Positions 19,595 through 27,735 of a stretch of DNA of 64,000 bases are shown piece by piece. The translations under genes and the position numbers were made by a program. Each line of letters begins with the position of its first letter. Position 1 is the first letter of the stretch. The notes under the pieces are model-generated. The model worked only from the letters and a program-made list of their open reading frames with translations, had not been told where the DNA came from and searched no databases. The DNA comes from Sphingobacterium sp. (lineage in GTDB: Bacteria > Bacteroidota > Bacteroidia > Sphingobacteriales > Sphingobacteriaceae): positions 25,856-89,855 of the forward strand of contig JALAGS010000027.1 in the NCBI GenBank assembly GCA_022712315.1. The letters run 5' to 3'.

Positions 19595-22189
19595 ATGGCC
19601 AAAACTATTGCTCAACGGATTCGACATTTTTCACCAAAGACCTATTGGAAGGAACTAATCGCTGTTTTGGTTATCTTATTGGCCTTTGTATTTTTTAGAA
19701 ATGAAAGGAAGGAGCTTGCTGCAATTATTCCGCAGTTGCGGGCGGCCAATCTAACTTGGGTTGCAGTAGGCGTCGGAATTACGATAGTATACATTGTTCT
19801 CCAGGGATTGATGTATGTACAGAGCTTTAAGGCGATCGGTCTTTCCATTAATCTGAGGATTGCAATTGACCTGTTCTTGAAGCGGAATCTACTCAGCGTG
19901 TTTCTGCCTGCAGGGGGGATTAGTTCTTTGGCTTATACTACAACGCAGTTGCGGAAAAGGAATTTAAATACGACCCAAATTCACCAAGCTGGGGCTTTAT
20001 ATGGCTATGTTGGGTTGCTAACGGTCTTTTTGATTGGTGTGCCCGTGATATTGTACACAGTTTGGCATAACAAAAATTTTGGGGATGCCTGGATCTCATT
20101 GCTGGTTTTGGGACTGCTTCTGGGGGTCGTATTTTGGCTCGTGTGGTCTTTTCGAACGCACAAAGGTATCTATCGCTGGGTCGAATTAAAATTCCCTGCT
20201 GTAGCCTCTAATATCGATGAAATATTCTCAGGGGAGGTCAAGCTAAAATATTTGTTCGGTACCATGTTAGCATCCATGGTCGTCGAATGCTGCGGTATCG
20301 CGCACGCATTTGTGAGCATGTATGCCCTTGGTCTGGATCACTCTTTTGAGGCTGCGGCAATTGCCTACACGGTTTCGGTTGTTCTAATGATTGTTTCTCC
20401 TTTTCTGCGTGGGCTTGGGGCGGTTGAGCTGACCATGCTGTATATTTTTAAAGCATATGGTTATTCACAGGCAGAAGGACTGGGCATTACTATTCTATAC
20501 CGCGCGTTTGAGTTTTGGCTCCCGTTAATCTTGGGACTTCTGGCATTCGCATGGCGTGGAAAACAGCTGCTGGCCCGTATTGGACCTGCACTGCTGATCT
20601 TTTTCTTAGGAATGGTGAATCTCGTCTCTGTATTGACGCCCCCTTTGGCGGACCGGATGAAACTTGATCGTTTTTATTTGCCTTTGGAAGCCATTCATGC
20701 TTCTAAGTTCATGGTTTTGGTGTTGGGACTGGGTTTGTTGGTTACTTCAGCCTATTTAATTAAAGGTTTTCGGATCGCATTTTGGATTGCTGTGGTTTTT
20801 AGTGCGCTGTCCCTTTTTGGGCATGTGTTTAAAGCTTTGGACTATGAAGAGGCCTCAGTAGCGTTACTGACCTTGGTTTTATTGGCGATGAGCTATAAGC
20901 AATACCGGATCAAAAGTAATATTCGTTGGGTGAGAATTGGATTTATTACCTTTTTCGTTGCCTTAGTAGCGATTTGCTTGTTTGATGCGCTGAGTTTTTA
21001 TTTTATTGATAAACAGCATTTTGGTTTAGACTTTACCTGGCGACAATCGATCTATCACACTGCGCGAAGTTTCTTGCTATTTGCAGATGATGAATTGATG
21101 CCCCAAACGGCTTTTGGACAGGAGTTTCTGCGCATCACCCAAGTTTTGGGGCTATTTTGCTGGTTTTTATTGATCTACGCACTTGCGCGTCCTCGTCTGA
21201 TTGATGATGAAGATTCTAGTAAGTCCGAGATCGAAAGGGCAGAACAATTATTACTTGAGTTTGGGCAGTCTCCGATGGACTTCTTTAAATTGGGAAAAGA
21301 TAAGAACCTGTTCTTTTCAGAAATATCGGAAGGCTTCACAGCTTATCGCCTGGCTAATGAGTTTGCAATCGTTTTAGATGAGCCTGTCTGTGAACAAGGG
21401 GATAAGGAAGAGCTTGTTCAGGAGTTTGATGAATACTGTTATGCCAATGGATTAAAAGCCATTTACTATCGTGTGGATGAAAATAGTTTGGTTCATTTTT
21501 CATCACTTCGTAAGCAGAAGATCACCATCGGACAGGAGGCCGTATTAGAATTAGATGCATTTACGCTGGAGGGGAAAGACCGTAAATCATTACGTAATGG
21601 GCTTAACGCAATTCAAAAAAAAGGGTTTACGACAGAAGTCTTGAAAGCTCCTCAAACAAGGAAAATTATCGATCAGCTGAAAGCTATCTCCAACGAATGG
21701 CTGAAAGAATTTGATAAAAAGGAAATGGTTTTTTCGCAAGGCATGTTTGATGAAAGCGAGCTGATCTCGCAGGATATTATTGTGCTGAAAAATGAAACAA
21801 ATCAAATCGTAGCCTTTTTGAATATTGTTCCCGACTACGCGAAAGATGAGTGTACTTATGATATGATCAGAAAGTCTCTTGAGGCCCCAGGTGGAAGTAT
21901 GGACGCGTTGATTGTTGAGCTTATCACCTACGCGAAACAAAAACAGTATGTCTACCTGAATTTGGGAATGGTACCAATGACAGGTCTGGGGGCAACGGAC
22001 AGTCCGGCCGAAAAAATAATGAAGTTTGCGTCAACGCGATTGGGAAATTTCAAACATTACCATAGCCTGCGCGACTTCAAAGAGAAGTATGCAACATTTT
22101 GGGAAAATAAATACCTTATATTTGATAATGACTTTGATCTTATACAGCTTCCTGTAGCATTGGTCAAAGTGATGAAACCGAATGAATAG
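19595..22189 (+). CDS. mprF: MprF-like phosphatidylglycerol lysyltransferase (flippase plus synthase)
   Basis: 864 residues, the size of full-length MprF. The N-terminal ~530 residues are strongly hydrophobic with about a dozen membrane segments: the flippase-like UPF0104/LPG-synthase TM domain, followed by further helices. The C-terminal ~320 residues are the cytosolic DUF2156 aminoacyl-phosphatidylglycerol synthase, with KDRKSLRNGLN, YDMIRKSLEAPGGSMDALI and LNLGMVPMTGLG. The family moves an amino acid, usually lysine, from aminoacyl-tRNA to phosphatidylglycerol and flips the product outward, lowering surface charge and protecting against cationic peptides. A predicted lysyl-PG hydrolase gene starts 21 nt after the stop. 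Lysine specificity is inferred from the family. Confidence 0.88.
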   Translation: MAKTIAQRIRHFSPKTYWKELIAVLVILLAFVFFRNERKELAAIIPQLRAANLTWVAVGVGITIVYIVLQGLMYVQSFKAIGLSINLRIAIDLFLKRNLLSVFLPAGGISSLAYTTTQLRKRNLNTTQIHQAGALYGYVGLLTVFLIGVPVILYTVWHNKNFGDAWISLLVLGLLLGVVFWLVWSFRTHKGIYRWVELKFPAVASNIDEIFSGEVKLKYLFGTMLASMVVECCGIAHAFVSMYALGLDHSFEAAAIAYTVSVVLMIVSPFLRGLGAVELTMLYIFKAYGYSQAEGLGITILYRAFEFWLPLILGLLAFAWRGKQLLARIGPALLIFFLGMVNLVSVLTPPLADRMKLDRFYLPLEAIHASKFMVLVLGLGLLVTSAYLIKGFRIAFWIAVVFSALSLFGHVFKALDYEEASVALLTLVLLAMSYKQYRIKSNIRWVRIGFITFFVALVAICLFDALSFYFIDKQHFGLDFTWRQSIYHTARSFLLFADDELMPQTAFGQEFLRITQVLGLFCWFLLIYALARPRLIDDEDSSKSEIERAEQLLLEFGQSPMDFFKLGKDKNLFFSEISEGFTAYRLANEFAIVLDEPVCEQGDKEELVQEFDEYCYANGLKAIYYRVDENSLVHFSSLRKQKITIGQEAVLELDAFTLEGKDRKSLRNGLNAIQKKGFTTEVLKAPQTRKIIDQLKAISNEWLKEFDKKEMVFSQGMFDESELISQDIIVLKNETNQIVAFLNIVPDYAKDECTYDMIRKSLEAPGGSMDALIVELITYAKQKQYVYLNLGMVPMTGLGATDSPAEKIMKFASTRLGNFKHYHSLRDFKEKYATFWENKYLIFDNDFDLIQLPVALVKVMKPNE

Positions 22190-22210
22190 GTTGATAGAGC
22201 TCTCGTACAG

Positions 22211-22879
22211 ATGAAAAAATTAACTACGCTATTTATAATTGGGAGCATAGCATTTCATGCTTTTGCACAACAACGTTTGATAGACATGAAATATTGGAAT
22301 AATAAAGCCGTACTGCCTTTGGTGCTCTATTTGAGTGGCGATGGTGGATTTAATTCATTCTCTAACAAGCTTTGTGAGCTGATTGCTGGTGCCGGATATA
22401 CTGTTGCTGCTCTTGATTCTAAGAATTATTTCTGGAAGAAGAAAAGCCCGAATGAGATCGCAGCGGATATTTCTAATACCTTGAAGACTTTGTTATCCTC
22501 CCGGCAGAATATGCGTCTTTTCGTTGTTGGGTATTCATTTGGTGCAGATGCAGTCCCTTTTATTATTAACCGATTGGATCCAGTGGTTAAAAAGAATGTA
22601 AAGAGCATTGTGCTTCTGGAACCATCCGTGTCAACAGATTTAGAGATTCATATCGCTGATATTCTGGGAAGAAGTAACACAAAACGGAGTCTTGATGTCA
22701 TTGCGGAAATCAATCGTATGGAAGGGCTGAAAACAAGTGTAATTCTTGGTGATGACGAGGCTGATTTTCCAATACAAAAGATAACGCTTAAGAATTTTAC
22801 CAAAAAATACCTGGCGGGAGGGCATCATTTTAGTGGCAATGCAGATCAAGTTGCTAAGACGACGGTGGCGCTCTTTTAA
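22211..22879 (+). CDS. VirJ/AcvB-like lysyl-phosphatidylglycerol hydrolase (alpha/beta hydrolase)
   Basis: 222 residues with a signal peptide (about 1-19, ending AFAQQ). The mature part matches the VirJ/AcvB C-terminal domain: LSGDGGFNSF, DSKNYFWKKKSP, the nucleophile elbow GYSFGAD (S109), an acidic region GDDEAD and a C-terminal GGHHFSG with the likely catalytic His (H205 or H206). AcvB of Agrobacterium hydrolyses lysyl-phosphatidylglycerol in the periplasm. Placement 21 nt after mprF argues for the same role here: removal or turnover of the lipid made by the upstream gene. The short form lacks the N-terminal half of AcvB and is closer in size to VirJ. Confidence 0.82.
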   Translation: MKKLTTLFIIGSIAFHAFAQQRLIDMKYWNNKAVLPLVLYLSGDGGFNSFSNKLCELIAGAGYTVAALDSKNYFWKKKSPNEIAADISNTLKTLLSSRQNMRLFVVGYSFGADAVPFIINRLDPVVKKNVKSIVLLEPSVSTDLEIHIADILGRSNTKRSLDVIAEINRMEGLKTSVILGDDEADFPIQKITLKNFTKKYLAGGHHFSGNADQVAKTTVALF

Positions 22880-23022
22880 CTGAGCGGTGTTGTTGTCTGC
22901 TAGCTTTCCTTTAAGGTGGTTGTACAGCAGCGATAGGCCTTTTACCTTGTCAAAATCGGTGAATGCTCTGAGGCTATTTGGATTTCTTGTCCTACATCAA
23001 TTTAATTAAATGAAGAAGGTCT

Positions 23023-23030
23023 TAATTTTG
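23023..23030 (+). promoter_or_regulatory. -7 box of the flavin oxidoreductase gene (TAATTTTG)
   Basis: TAATTTTG fits TAnnTTTG and lies 23 nt before the ATG at 23054. No convincing -33 element was seen. Confidence 0.4.
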
Positions 23031-23053
23031 ATTTAGAATTTAAATAGACAATT

Positions 23054-24094
23054 ATGGAATTAGGAATAGGAATGTTTGGTGACTCGAGGATAGATCCAGT
23101 TACAGATCAAATCCAGGCAGCACAAGATAGAATGAAAGAAATTATTGAAGAGATCAAGCTTATGGATCAAGTAGGATTGGATTTCTTTGGAATCGGGGAG
23201 CATCATCGGGCAGATTATGCCGTTGCAGCACCCGAAATTATCTTGGCTGCGGCTTCTACAGTTACCAAAAACATTAAATTGGGTAGTGCAGTTTCTGTAT
23301 TGAGTTCTGCAGATCCTGTTAAATTATTTCAGGATTTTGCGGCTGTCGATCTTCTATCCGATGGACGTGCTGAGCTTATGGCTGGAAGAGGATCTTTCAT
23401 TGAATCCTTCCCTTTATTTGGTTATGATCTGAAAGATTATTCCGAGTTGTTTGAGGAGAAACTTGAGCTTTTGCTTCGCCTGAATAAGCAAAATCCAATT
23501 ACTTGGCGCGGAAATTTTAGAGCTCCTCTGATCAATCAAGAAGTTTTTCCTCGGCCAAAAAATGGATCACTACCGATTTGGGTTGCAGTAGGCGGTACAA
23601 CATCTTCTGTGATCCGTGCAGGAAAACTGGGCTTACCGGTTATGTTTGCCATTATAGGTGGGATGTACGAGAGTTTTGATCACTTATTTGACATGTACCG
23701 TCAAGCGTATGAGGATAATGGGCATGATATGGCTAATTTTCAGGTGGGAGTGCACATGCATGCGTTCTTTGGCGACAAAAATGCTCAGGTAGCAGACTAT
23801 TACTATCCAATTTATTCAGCACAGATGGATCGTATTGGAGCAAGCCGTGGATGGCCTCCATATCAGCGTACACAATATGACTTTGGCAGATCTTCAAGAG
23901 GACACCTAATTGTGGGAGATGCTGCCTATGCCGTTGATAAAATTTTGCAAATACATGAGAAGTTCGGATTGACACGTTTCTCTGCCCATATGGATGTGGG
24001 CGCCCCTGGGCACAAAGAAATGTTGCGATCTATAGAGATTTTTGGCGAGAAAATAGCCCCCGAAATTCGAAAGGCTCTTCATAAAGATGCCTAA
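23054..24094 (+). CDS. LLM-class flavin-dependent oxidoreductase
   Basis: 346 residues with the bacterial luciferase-like TIM-barrel pattern: MELGIGMFGD at the first strand, GLDFFGIGEHHRADYA, KLGSAVSVLSSADPVKLFQ and GRAELMAGRGSF. The EHH motif near residue 49 is typical of the family. It should use FMN or F420 with a small organic substrate; Bacteroidota generally use FMN. It is a single gene, and the substrate cannot be inferred from its neighbours (virJ upstream, miaE downstream). Confidence 0.88.
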   Translation: MELGIGMFGDSRIDPVTDQIQAAQDRMKEIIEEIKLMDQVGLDFFGIGEHHRADYAVAAPEIILAAASTVTKNIKLGSAVSVLSSADPVKLFQDFAAVDLLSDGRAELMAGRGSFIESFPLFGYDLKDYSELFEEKLELLLRLNKQNPITWRGNFRAPLINQEVFPRPKNGSLPIWVAVGGTTSSVIRAGKLGLPVMFAIIGGMYESFDHLFDMYRQAYEDNGHDMANFQVGVHMHAFFGDKNAQVADYYYPIYSAQMDRIGASRGWPPYQRTQYDFGRSSRGHLIVGDAAYAVDKILQIHEKFGLTRFSAHMDVGAPGHKEMLRSIEIFGEKIAPEIRKALHKDA

Positions 24095-24131
24095 AGAGCT
24101 ATTATCATTTTTTTAACGCTGAGATATTCGC

Positions 24132-24139
24132 TACCTTTG
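24132..24139 (+). promoter_or_regulatory. -7 box of miaE (TACCTTTG)
   Basis: TACCTTTG matches TAnnTTTG and lies 26 nt before the miaE ATG. The expected -33 position is T-rich but lacks a clear TTG. Confidence 0.5.
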
Positions 24140-24165
24140 TGGCGTAAATCATTGTAGAGAGTAAG

Positions 24166-24747
24166 ATGCTTGGATTAAAGTTGTTGACAGATCCGCGATG
24201 GGCAAACATCGCAGAAGGAAATTTAGAAGAGATTTTGACAGATCATGCATGGTGTGAACAAAAGGCTGCTTCAAATGCAATATCATTAATTACAAACAAC
24301 TCAGAACACGAAGATTTAGTACATGAACTGACGGCAATCGCTATTGAAGAAATGGAACATTTTAAGATGGTGATTGATATTATCAAAGAACGCGGTTATA
24401 CGTTAGGCCGTGAGCGCAAAGATGATTATGTGGGGCAGTTGATGAAATTCTCTAAAAAAGACGGGAGCCGTAATATGGCTTTTATAGACCGTTTATTATT
24501 TGCGGCGATGATTGAAGCTCGTAGCTGTGAGCGTTTTAGAGTTTTATCTCAAAATATTCAAGATAAAGAACTGGCAAAGTTTTACTATGATTTAATGGTT
24601 TCTGAAGCAAATCATTATACCACATTTTTAAATTTTGCACGTAAATATACCGTAGATGTTGATGTTGAAAAGCGTTGGAAGGAGTGGTTGGATTTTGAAG
24701 GGAGGCTGATTCAGTCATACGGAAGTAAAGAGGCCATTCATGGCTAA
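24166..24747 (+). CDS. miaE: tRNA-(ms2io6A)-hydroxylase MiaE
   Basis: 193 residues, the size of MiaE. This ferritin-like di-iron enzyme hydroxylates the isopentenyl side chain of ms2i6A at position 37 of tRNAs reading UNN codons. Iron ligands are visible as paired carboxylate/histidine motifs, IAIEEMEHF in the first helix pair and SEANHYTTF in the second, with EARSCERF between. It is monocistronic: its own -7 box lies upstream and a strong terminator follows. It lies close to rlmN, another RNA-modifying gene, but is transcribed separately. Confidence 0.93.
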   Translation: MLGLKLLTDPRWANIAEGNLEEILTDHAWCEQKAASNAISLITNNSEHEDLVHELTAIAIEEMEHFKMVIDIIKERGYTLGRERKDDYVGQLMKFSKKDGSRNMAFIDRLLFAAMIEARSCERFRVLSQNIQDKELAKFYYDLMVSEANHYTTFLNFARKYTVDVDVEKRWKEWLDFEGRLIQSYGSKEAIHG

Positions 24748-24792
24748 CAGGATCTTGCTCCTACCTATTTTAAAACACATACATAACAGTTG

Positions 24793-24823
24793 TCCCGTTC
24801 TATTTCTTAGAACGGGATTTTTT
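24793..24823 (+). terminator. Rho-independent terminator of miaE
   Basis: TCCCGTTCT and AGAACGGGA form a perfect 9-bp stem with a 7-nt loop followed by six T residues, 45 nt after the miaE stop. Confidence 0.88.
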
Positions 24824-24839
24824 GTCACTTAATTATTCT

Positions 24840-24847
24840 TATCTTTG
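24840..24847 (+). promoter_or_regulatory. -7 box of rlmN (TATCTTTG)
   Basis: TATCTTTG matches the Bacteroidota -7 consensus. It ends only 4 nt before the GTG start of rlmN, so the transcript would be leaderless or nearly so. An upstream TTTTTTG lies 15 nt away, shorter than usual spacing. Confidence 0.6.
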
Positions 24848-24851
24848 TACC

Positions 24852-25922
24852 GTGATTGAAAAAAGTAAAATAATAGATATCAGGAGTTTGTCTTTGGATC
24901 AGATCAAAGATCAACTTACAGCGTTGGGGGAGCAAGGCTTTCGTGCGAAGCAGATTTATGAATGGCTTTGGGTAAAGTCTTGTGTTGATTTTGATCAGAT
25001 GAGCAATCTGAGTAAATCCCTTCGCGAGAAGCTGAAAGAGAATTTTACGATCAATGCAGTTACAGTTAAAGAATCTCAGATCAGCTCGGATAAAACAATT
25101 AAAAGTAGTTTTTGGCTGTATGACAACAATATTATTGAGGGGGTGTTGATACCAGCTCCAGAGCGAATGACTGCTTGTGTAAGCTCACAAGTGGGCTGTA
25201 GTCTGACCTGTAAGTTTTGCGCAACAGGCTATATGGATCGCAAAAGAAACCTCAATGCAGATGAGATTTATGACCAGGTGGTCCTGATCAGTAAACAAGC
25301 AGAGGAAAACTATGGGCAGCCATTGACAAATATCGTTTATATGGGAATGGGAGAGCCCCTGTTGAACTATACGAATATGATGAAATCTGTTGAGCGTATT
25401 ACAGCTCCAGACGGATTGAATATGGCTGCGAAGCGAATTACTGTTTCCACCGCCGGTATCGCAAAAATGATTAAGAAGCTGGGGGATGATCAGGTTCGTT
25501 TTAACCTCGCGCTTTCTTTGCATGCTGCAAATGATAAAAAACGGAATGAGATTATGCCTATCAATGAGCAGAACTCGCTCAAAGCACTGGCCGAGGCCCT
25601 CAAATATTTTTATGCCAAGACAAAGAACCCAATCACATTCGAATATATTGTCTTTAACAATTTCAATGATGAATTGGAGGATGCAAAAGAGCTTGCTAAG
25701 TTCTGTAAACATGTTCCTTGTAAAGTCAACCTGATTGAATATAATCCTATTGCACTGGCAGATTTTTTGAATGCCGAAGCCGATAAAATTGAGGTGTTTG
25801 CAAATTATCTTAAAAGTCAGGGGATTATTACGAATGTAAGACGTAGCCGTGGCAAAGATATTGATGCTGCCTGTGGACAATTAGCTATCAAGGATAAGAA
25901 AAAAGAGGAATCCGAAGCTTAA
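24852..25922 (+). CDS. rlmN: 23S rRNA (adenine-2503-C2)-methyltransferase RlmN
   Basis: 356 residues from GTG 24852. This radical-SAM enzyme carries the motif CSLTCKFC with cysteines C116, C120 and C123 binding the 4Fe-4S cluster, and a C-terminal AACGQLA whose C341 fits the second methyl-carrier cysteine. RlmN methylates C2 of A2503 in 23S rRNA and A37 of some tRNAs. The N-terminal IRSLSLDQIKDQL and GFRAKQIYEWLW are family hallmarks and show the start cannot be much further downstream. The upstream in-frame TTG at 24822 lies within the promoter and is rejected. comF follows after 41 nt. Confidence 0.95.
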   Translation: MIEKSKIIDIRSLSLDQIKDQLTALGEQGFRAKQIYEWLWVKSCVDFDQMSNLSKSLREKLKENFTINAVTVKESQISSDKTIKSSFWLYDNNIIEGVLIPAPERMTACVSSQVGCSLTCKFCATGYMDRKRNLNADEIYDQVVLISKQAEENYGQPLTNIVYMGMGEPLLNYTNMMKSVERITAPDGLNMAAKRITVSTAGIAKMIKKLGDDQVRFNLALSLHAANDKKRNEIMPINEQNSLKALAEALKYFYAKTKNPITFEYIVFNNFNDELEDAKELAKFCKHVPCKVNLIEYNPIALADFLNAEADKIEVFANYLKSQGIITNVRRSRGKDIDAACGQLAIKDKKKEESEA

Positions 25923-25963
25923 TCTGATCAATTGTTCCTATCTTTAATAGGAGCGTTAACCAG

Positions 25964-26662
25964 ATGAAATCCGAATTAAATAAGTTTTTTGGTGATTTTG
26001 TGTCTATATTCTTTCCGAGAGAATGTGGTTGTTGCGGTTGTGTTTTAAAATATCAGGAAAAGTTTATTTGTGTGGCATGCGATTTCCATCTGCCTTATAC
26101 CAACTTTCATGAGTACTCAGACAATGATACGGCTAGGCAACTCTGGGGGAAAGCTCCAGTGGAAGAGGCTTGTTCTTTCTTATTGTTGCAAAAAGATAGT
26201 CGTGTTGAGCATCTAATTTATCAGATCAAATATAATAAACAGCCCTTCCTAGCGGAATATTTTGGCTATCAATACGGCTTAAAATTAGTAAAAGTACAGG
26301 CGTACCAAGGCATAGATTTTATTGTTCCTGTCCCGCTGCATAGTAGCAAACTCAGAAAAAGAGGATACAATCAATCCACTTACTTCGGTAGGGGACTGTC
26401 CCGGGCGATGGAAATTCCATTGCGGGAAGATATTTTGATTAGAAAGAAAGCGACAATTAGCCAGACAGGTAAAGGACGGCTCGACCGGTACGAAAATGTA
26501 AACGATGTCTTTGATTGTCAGTTCACTGAGTTAGCGGCCAATGTGCACATTCTGCTAGTGGACGATGTGTTAACAACTGGCGCAACAATTGTTTCAGCGG
26601 CATTAACGCTTTTGGCTTCTTTTGACTGTCGGGTATCTATTGTTACTTTGGCAAGGGCCTAA
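25964..26662 (+). CDS. comF: ComF family phosphoribosyltransferase-like protein
   Basis: 232 residues with the ComF layout. An N-terminal cysteine cluster (ECGCCGC and CVAC, about 20-45) is a likely zinc site. After a middle region comes a type I phosphoribosyltransferase fold with the PRPP loop LLVDDVLTTGATI (about 200-212). VPVPLHSSKLRKRGYNQS is the typical ComF segment. The family is linked to DNA uptake during transformation; a competence role in this organism is inferred only from homology. It lies 41 nt after rlmN and could share its message. Confidence 0.92.
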   Translation: MKSELNKFFGDFVSIFFPRECGCCGCVLKYQEKFICVACDFHLPYTNFHEYSDNDTARQLWGKAPVEEACSFLLLQKDSRVEHLIYQIKYNKQPFLAEYFGYQYGLKLVKVQAYQGIDFIVPVPLHSSKLRKRGYNQSTYFGRGLSRAMEIPLREDILIRKKATISQTGKGRLDRYENVNDVFDCQFTELAANVHILLVDDVLTTGATIVSAALTLLASFDCRVSIVTLARA

Positions 26663-26825
26663 ATCAGTAATCCTATCCTATTGTTTTTGGATTCATTTAA
26701 ATATCATGAGAAATAGAATTCACAATCCGTCAGGATAAAGTGATTTCCAATAATTCGAGGAACTTATATATTCAGGTGTTTACCTTCAATAAAAATGACC
26801 ATGTCAAAGGACTTCAATAGGATGT

Positions 26826-27209
26826 TTAGTACCGTCTGTTGACATAGTTTAAGAGATAGGCGAATCCTGCCATACCTATTCCGATCGTGTCTGCAAATAA
26901 ATCCCACCAGTCACCGCTGCGATAAGTAAAGATATAAAGCTGAAGTAATTCTGTCAGACCTGCAAATAAAAATCCGAGTATAGATACAATAAAGACTGGA
27001 AGCCAGCGGGTTGGTTTGCCGCTAAATTGTTGGATCACGCCATTGTACAACAGTGTGCAGAAAACAAAGAACATACCGCAATGGACTAATTTATCCATCC
27101 CTGGATAAGCAGGAACTGCGTCAAAATTGTTGCCTGGGAGTGTGCATAAAATAATAACTATGATGGCCCAAATAAAACACCATTTATAGTCTAGCAAGAT
27201 TTTAATCAT
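26826..27209 (-). CDS. VanZ family membrane protein
   Basis: 127 residues from ATG 27209 (MIKILLDYKW), with an alternative upstream start at 27257 that adds 16 hydrophobic residues. Four membrane segments are evident. The VanZ-like pattern is seen as MDKLVHCGMFFVFCTLLY, with the conserved DKxxH, and FAGLTELLQLYIFTYRSGDWWDLFADTIGIGMAG (motif ends only: TELLQ and GDWWDLFADTIG). The family includes VanZ, linked to teicoplanin resistance, and many proteins of unknown role. It is a single gene whose upstream gap is shared divergently with padR. Confidence 0.85.
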   Translation of the reverse strand: MIKILLDYKWCFIWAIIVIILCTLPGNNFDAVPAYPGMDKLVHCGMFFVFCTLLYNGVIQQFSGKPTRWLPVFIVSILGFLFAGLTELLQLYIFTYRSGDWWDLFADTIGIGMAGFAYLLNYVNRRY

Positions 27210-27310
27210 GGCGATAAATATCCAAAAATTTCCTGATAGAAATAAAAATATTATCAATTTAAAAATTATTGCACTGTAAATCAGTTAATTGTATAATTTA
27301 TTTTGCTTTA

Positions 27311-27339
27311 TATGGTACTATGTATTGCATGGTACCATA
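27311..27339 (+). promoter_or_regulatory. Candidate PadR operator overlapping the padR promoter
   Basis: TATGGTAC (27311-27318) and GTACCATA (27332-27339) form a perfect 8-bp inverted repeat with a 13-nt spacer; ATGGTACCAT at 27329-27338 is itself a palindrome. The repeat covers the -33 TTG (27325-27327) of the padR promoter, a good place for autorepression. Binding is inferred. Confidence 0.55.
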
Positions 27340-27356
27340 AAATACATATATCTTTG
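27325..27356 (+). promoter_or_regulatory. padR promoter (TTG-N21-TATCTTTG)
   Basis: TTG at 27325-27327 and TATCTTTG at 27349-27356 are separated by 21 nt, matching the Bacteroidota housekeeping promoter. The -7 box ends 7 nt before the padR ATG, so the leader would be very short. Confidence 0.7.
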
Positions 27357-27363
27357 TATTGTT

Positions 27364-27735
27364 ATGATAGCTGAAAATACACAAATCCAAATGAGGAAAG
27401 GGATACTTGAATATTGTATCCTATCCATAATTTCTCGAGGAGAAATTTATGCCTCCGATATTATCAGCGAACTGAAGAAAGCTCAATTATTGGTTGTGGA
27501 AGGAACCTTATATCCGCTTTTAACGCGTCTAAAGAACAATGGACTGTTAAGCTATATATGGAAGGAGTCGACTTCAGGTCCGCCTAGAAAATATTATGAA
27601 ATTACCCAAGAAGGGTTAGAAGTCCTCTCACGGCTAGATGTTACCTGGAATGAGCTCGTGTTTGCTGTAAACACGTCATTGGTGGGTAGAAACAATGATT
27701 CAACTAAACCAGTTAAAGATAATAACGATGAATAA
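27364..27735 (+). CDS. PadR family transcriptional regulator
   Basis: 123 residues from ATG 27364; the longer open frame to 27289 runs through the promoter and is rejected. The winged helix pattern is typical of PadR: RKGILEYCILSII, DIISELKKAQLLVVEGTLYPLLTRLKNNG (core EGTLYPLLTRL) and GPPRKYYEITQEG. PadR proteins repress their own operon and neighbours, with operators made of short inverted repeats; such a repeat covers this promoter. The last 8 nt overlap the next gene, a PspC-domain protein, so regulator and membrane protein are translationally coupled. The sensed ligand is unknown. Confidence 0.93.
   Translation: MIAENTQIQMRKGILEYCILSIISRGEIYASDIISELKKAQLLVVEGTLYPLLTRLKNNGLLSYIWKESTSGPPRKYYEITQEGLEVLSRLDVTWNELVFAVNTSLVGRNNDSTKPVKDNNDE

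Noticed and set aside
22880..23053. Terminator or small RNA between the VirJ-like gene and the flavin oxidoreductase gene
   Set aside because: No stem with T-run could be found; only the -7 box at 23023 is supported.
25185..25880. 231-codon open frame on the minus strand
   Set aside because: It lies wholly inside rlmN, which has all catalytic motifs; the antisense product shows no family feature.
26663..26825. Small gene or pseudogene in the gap between comF and the VanZ gene
   Set aside because: I saw no frame with protein-like composition and no recognisable motif; the gap is treated as empty.
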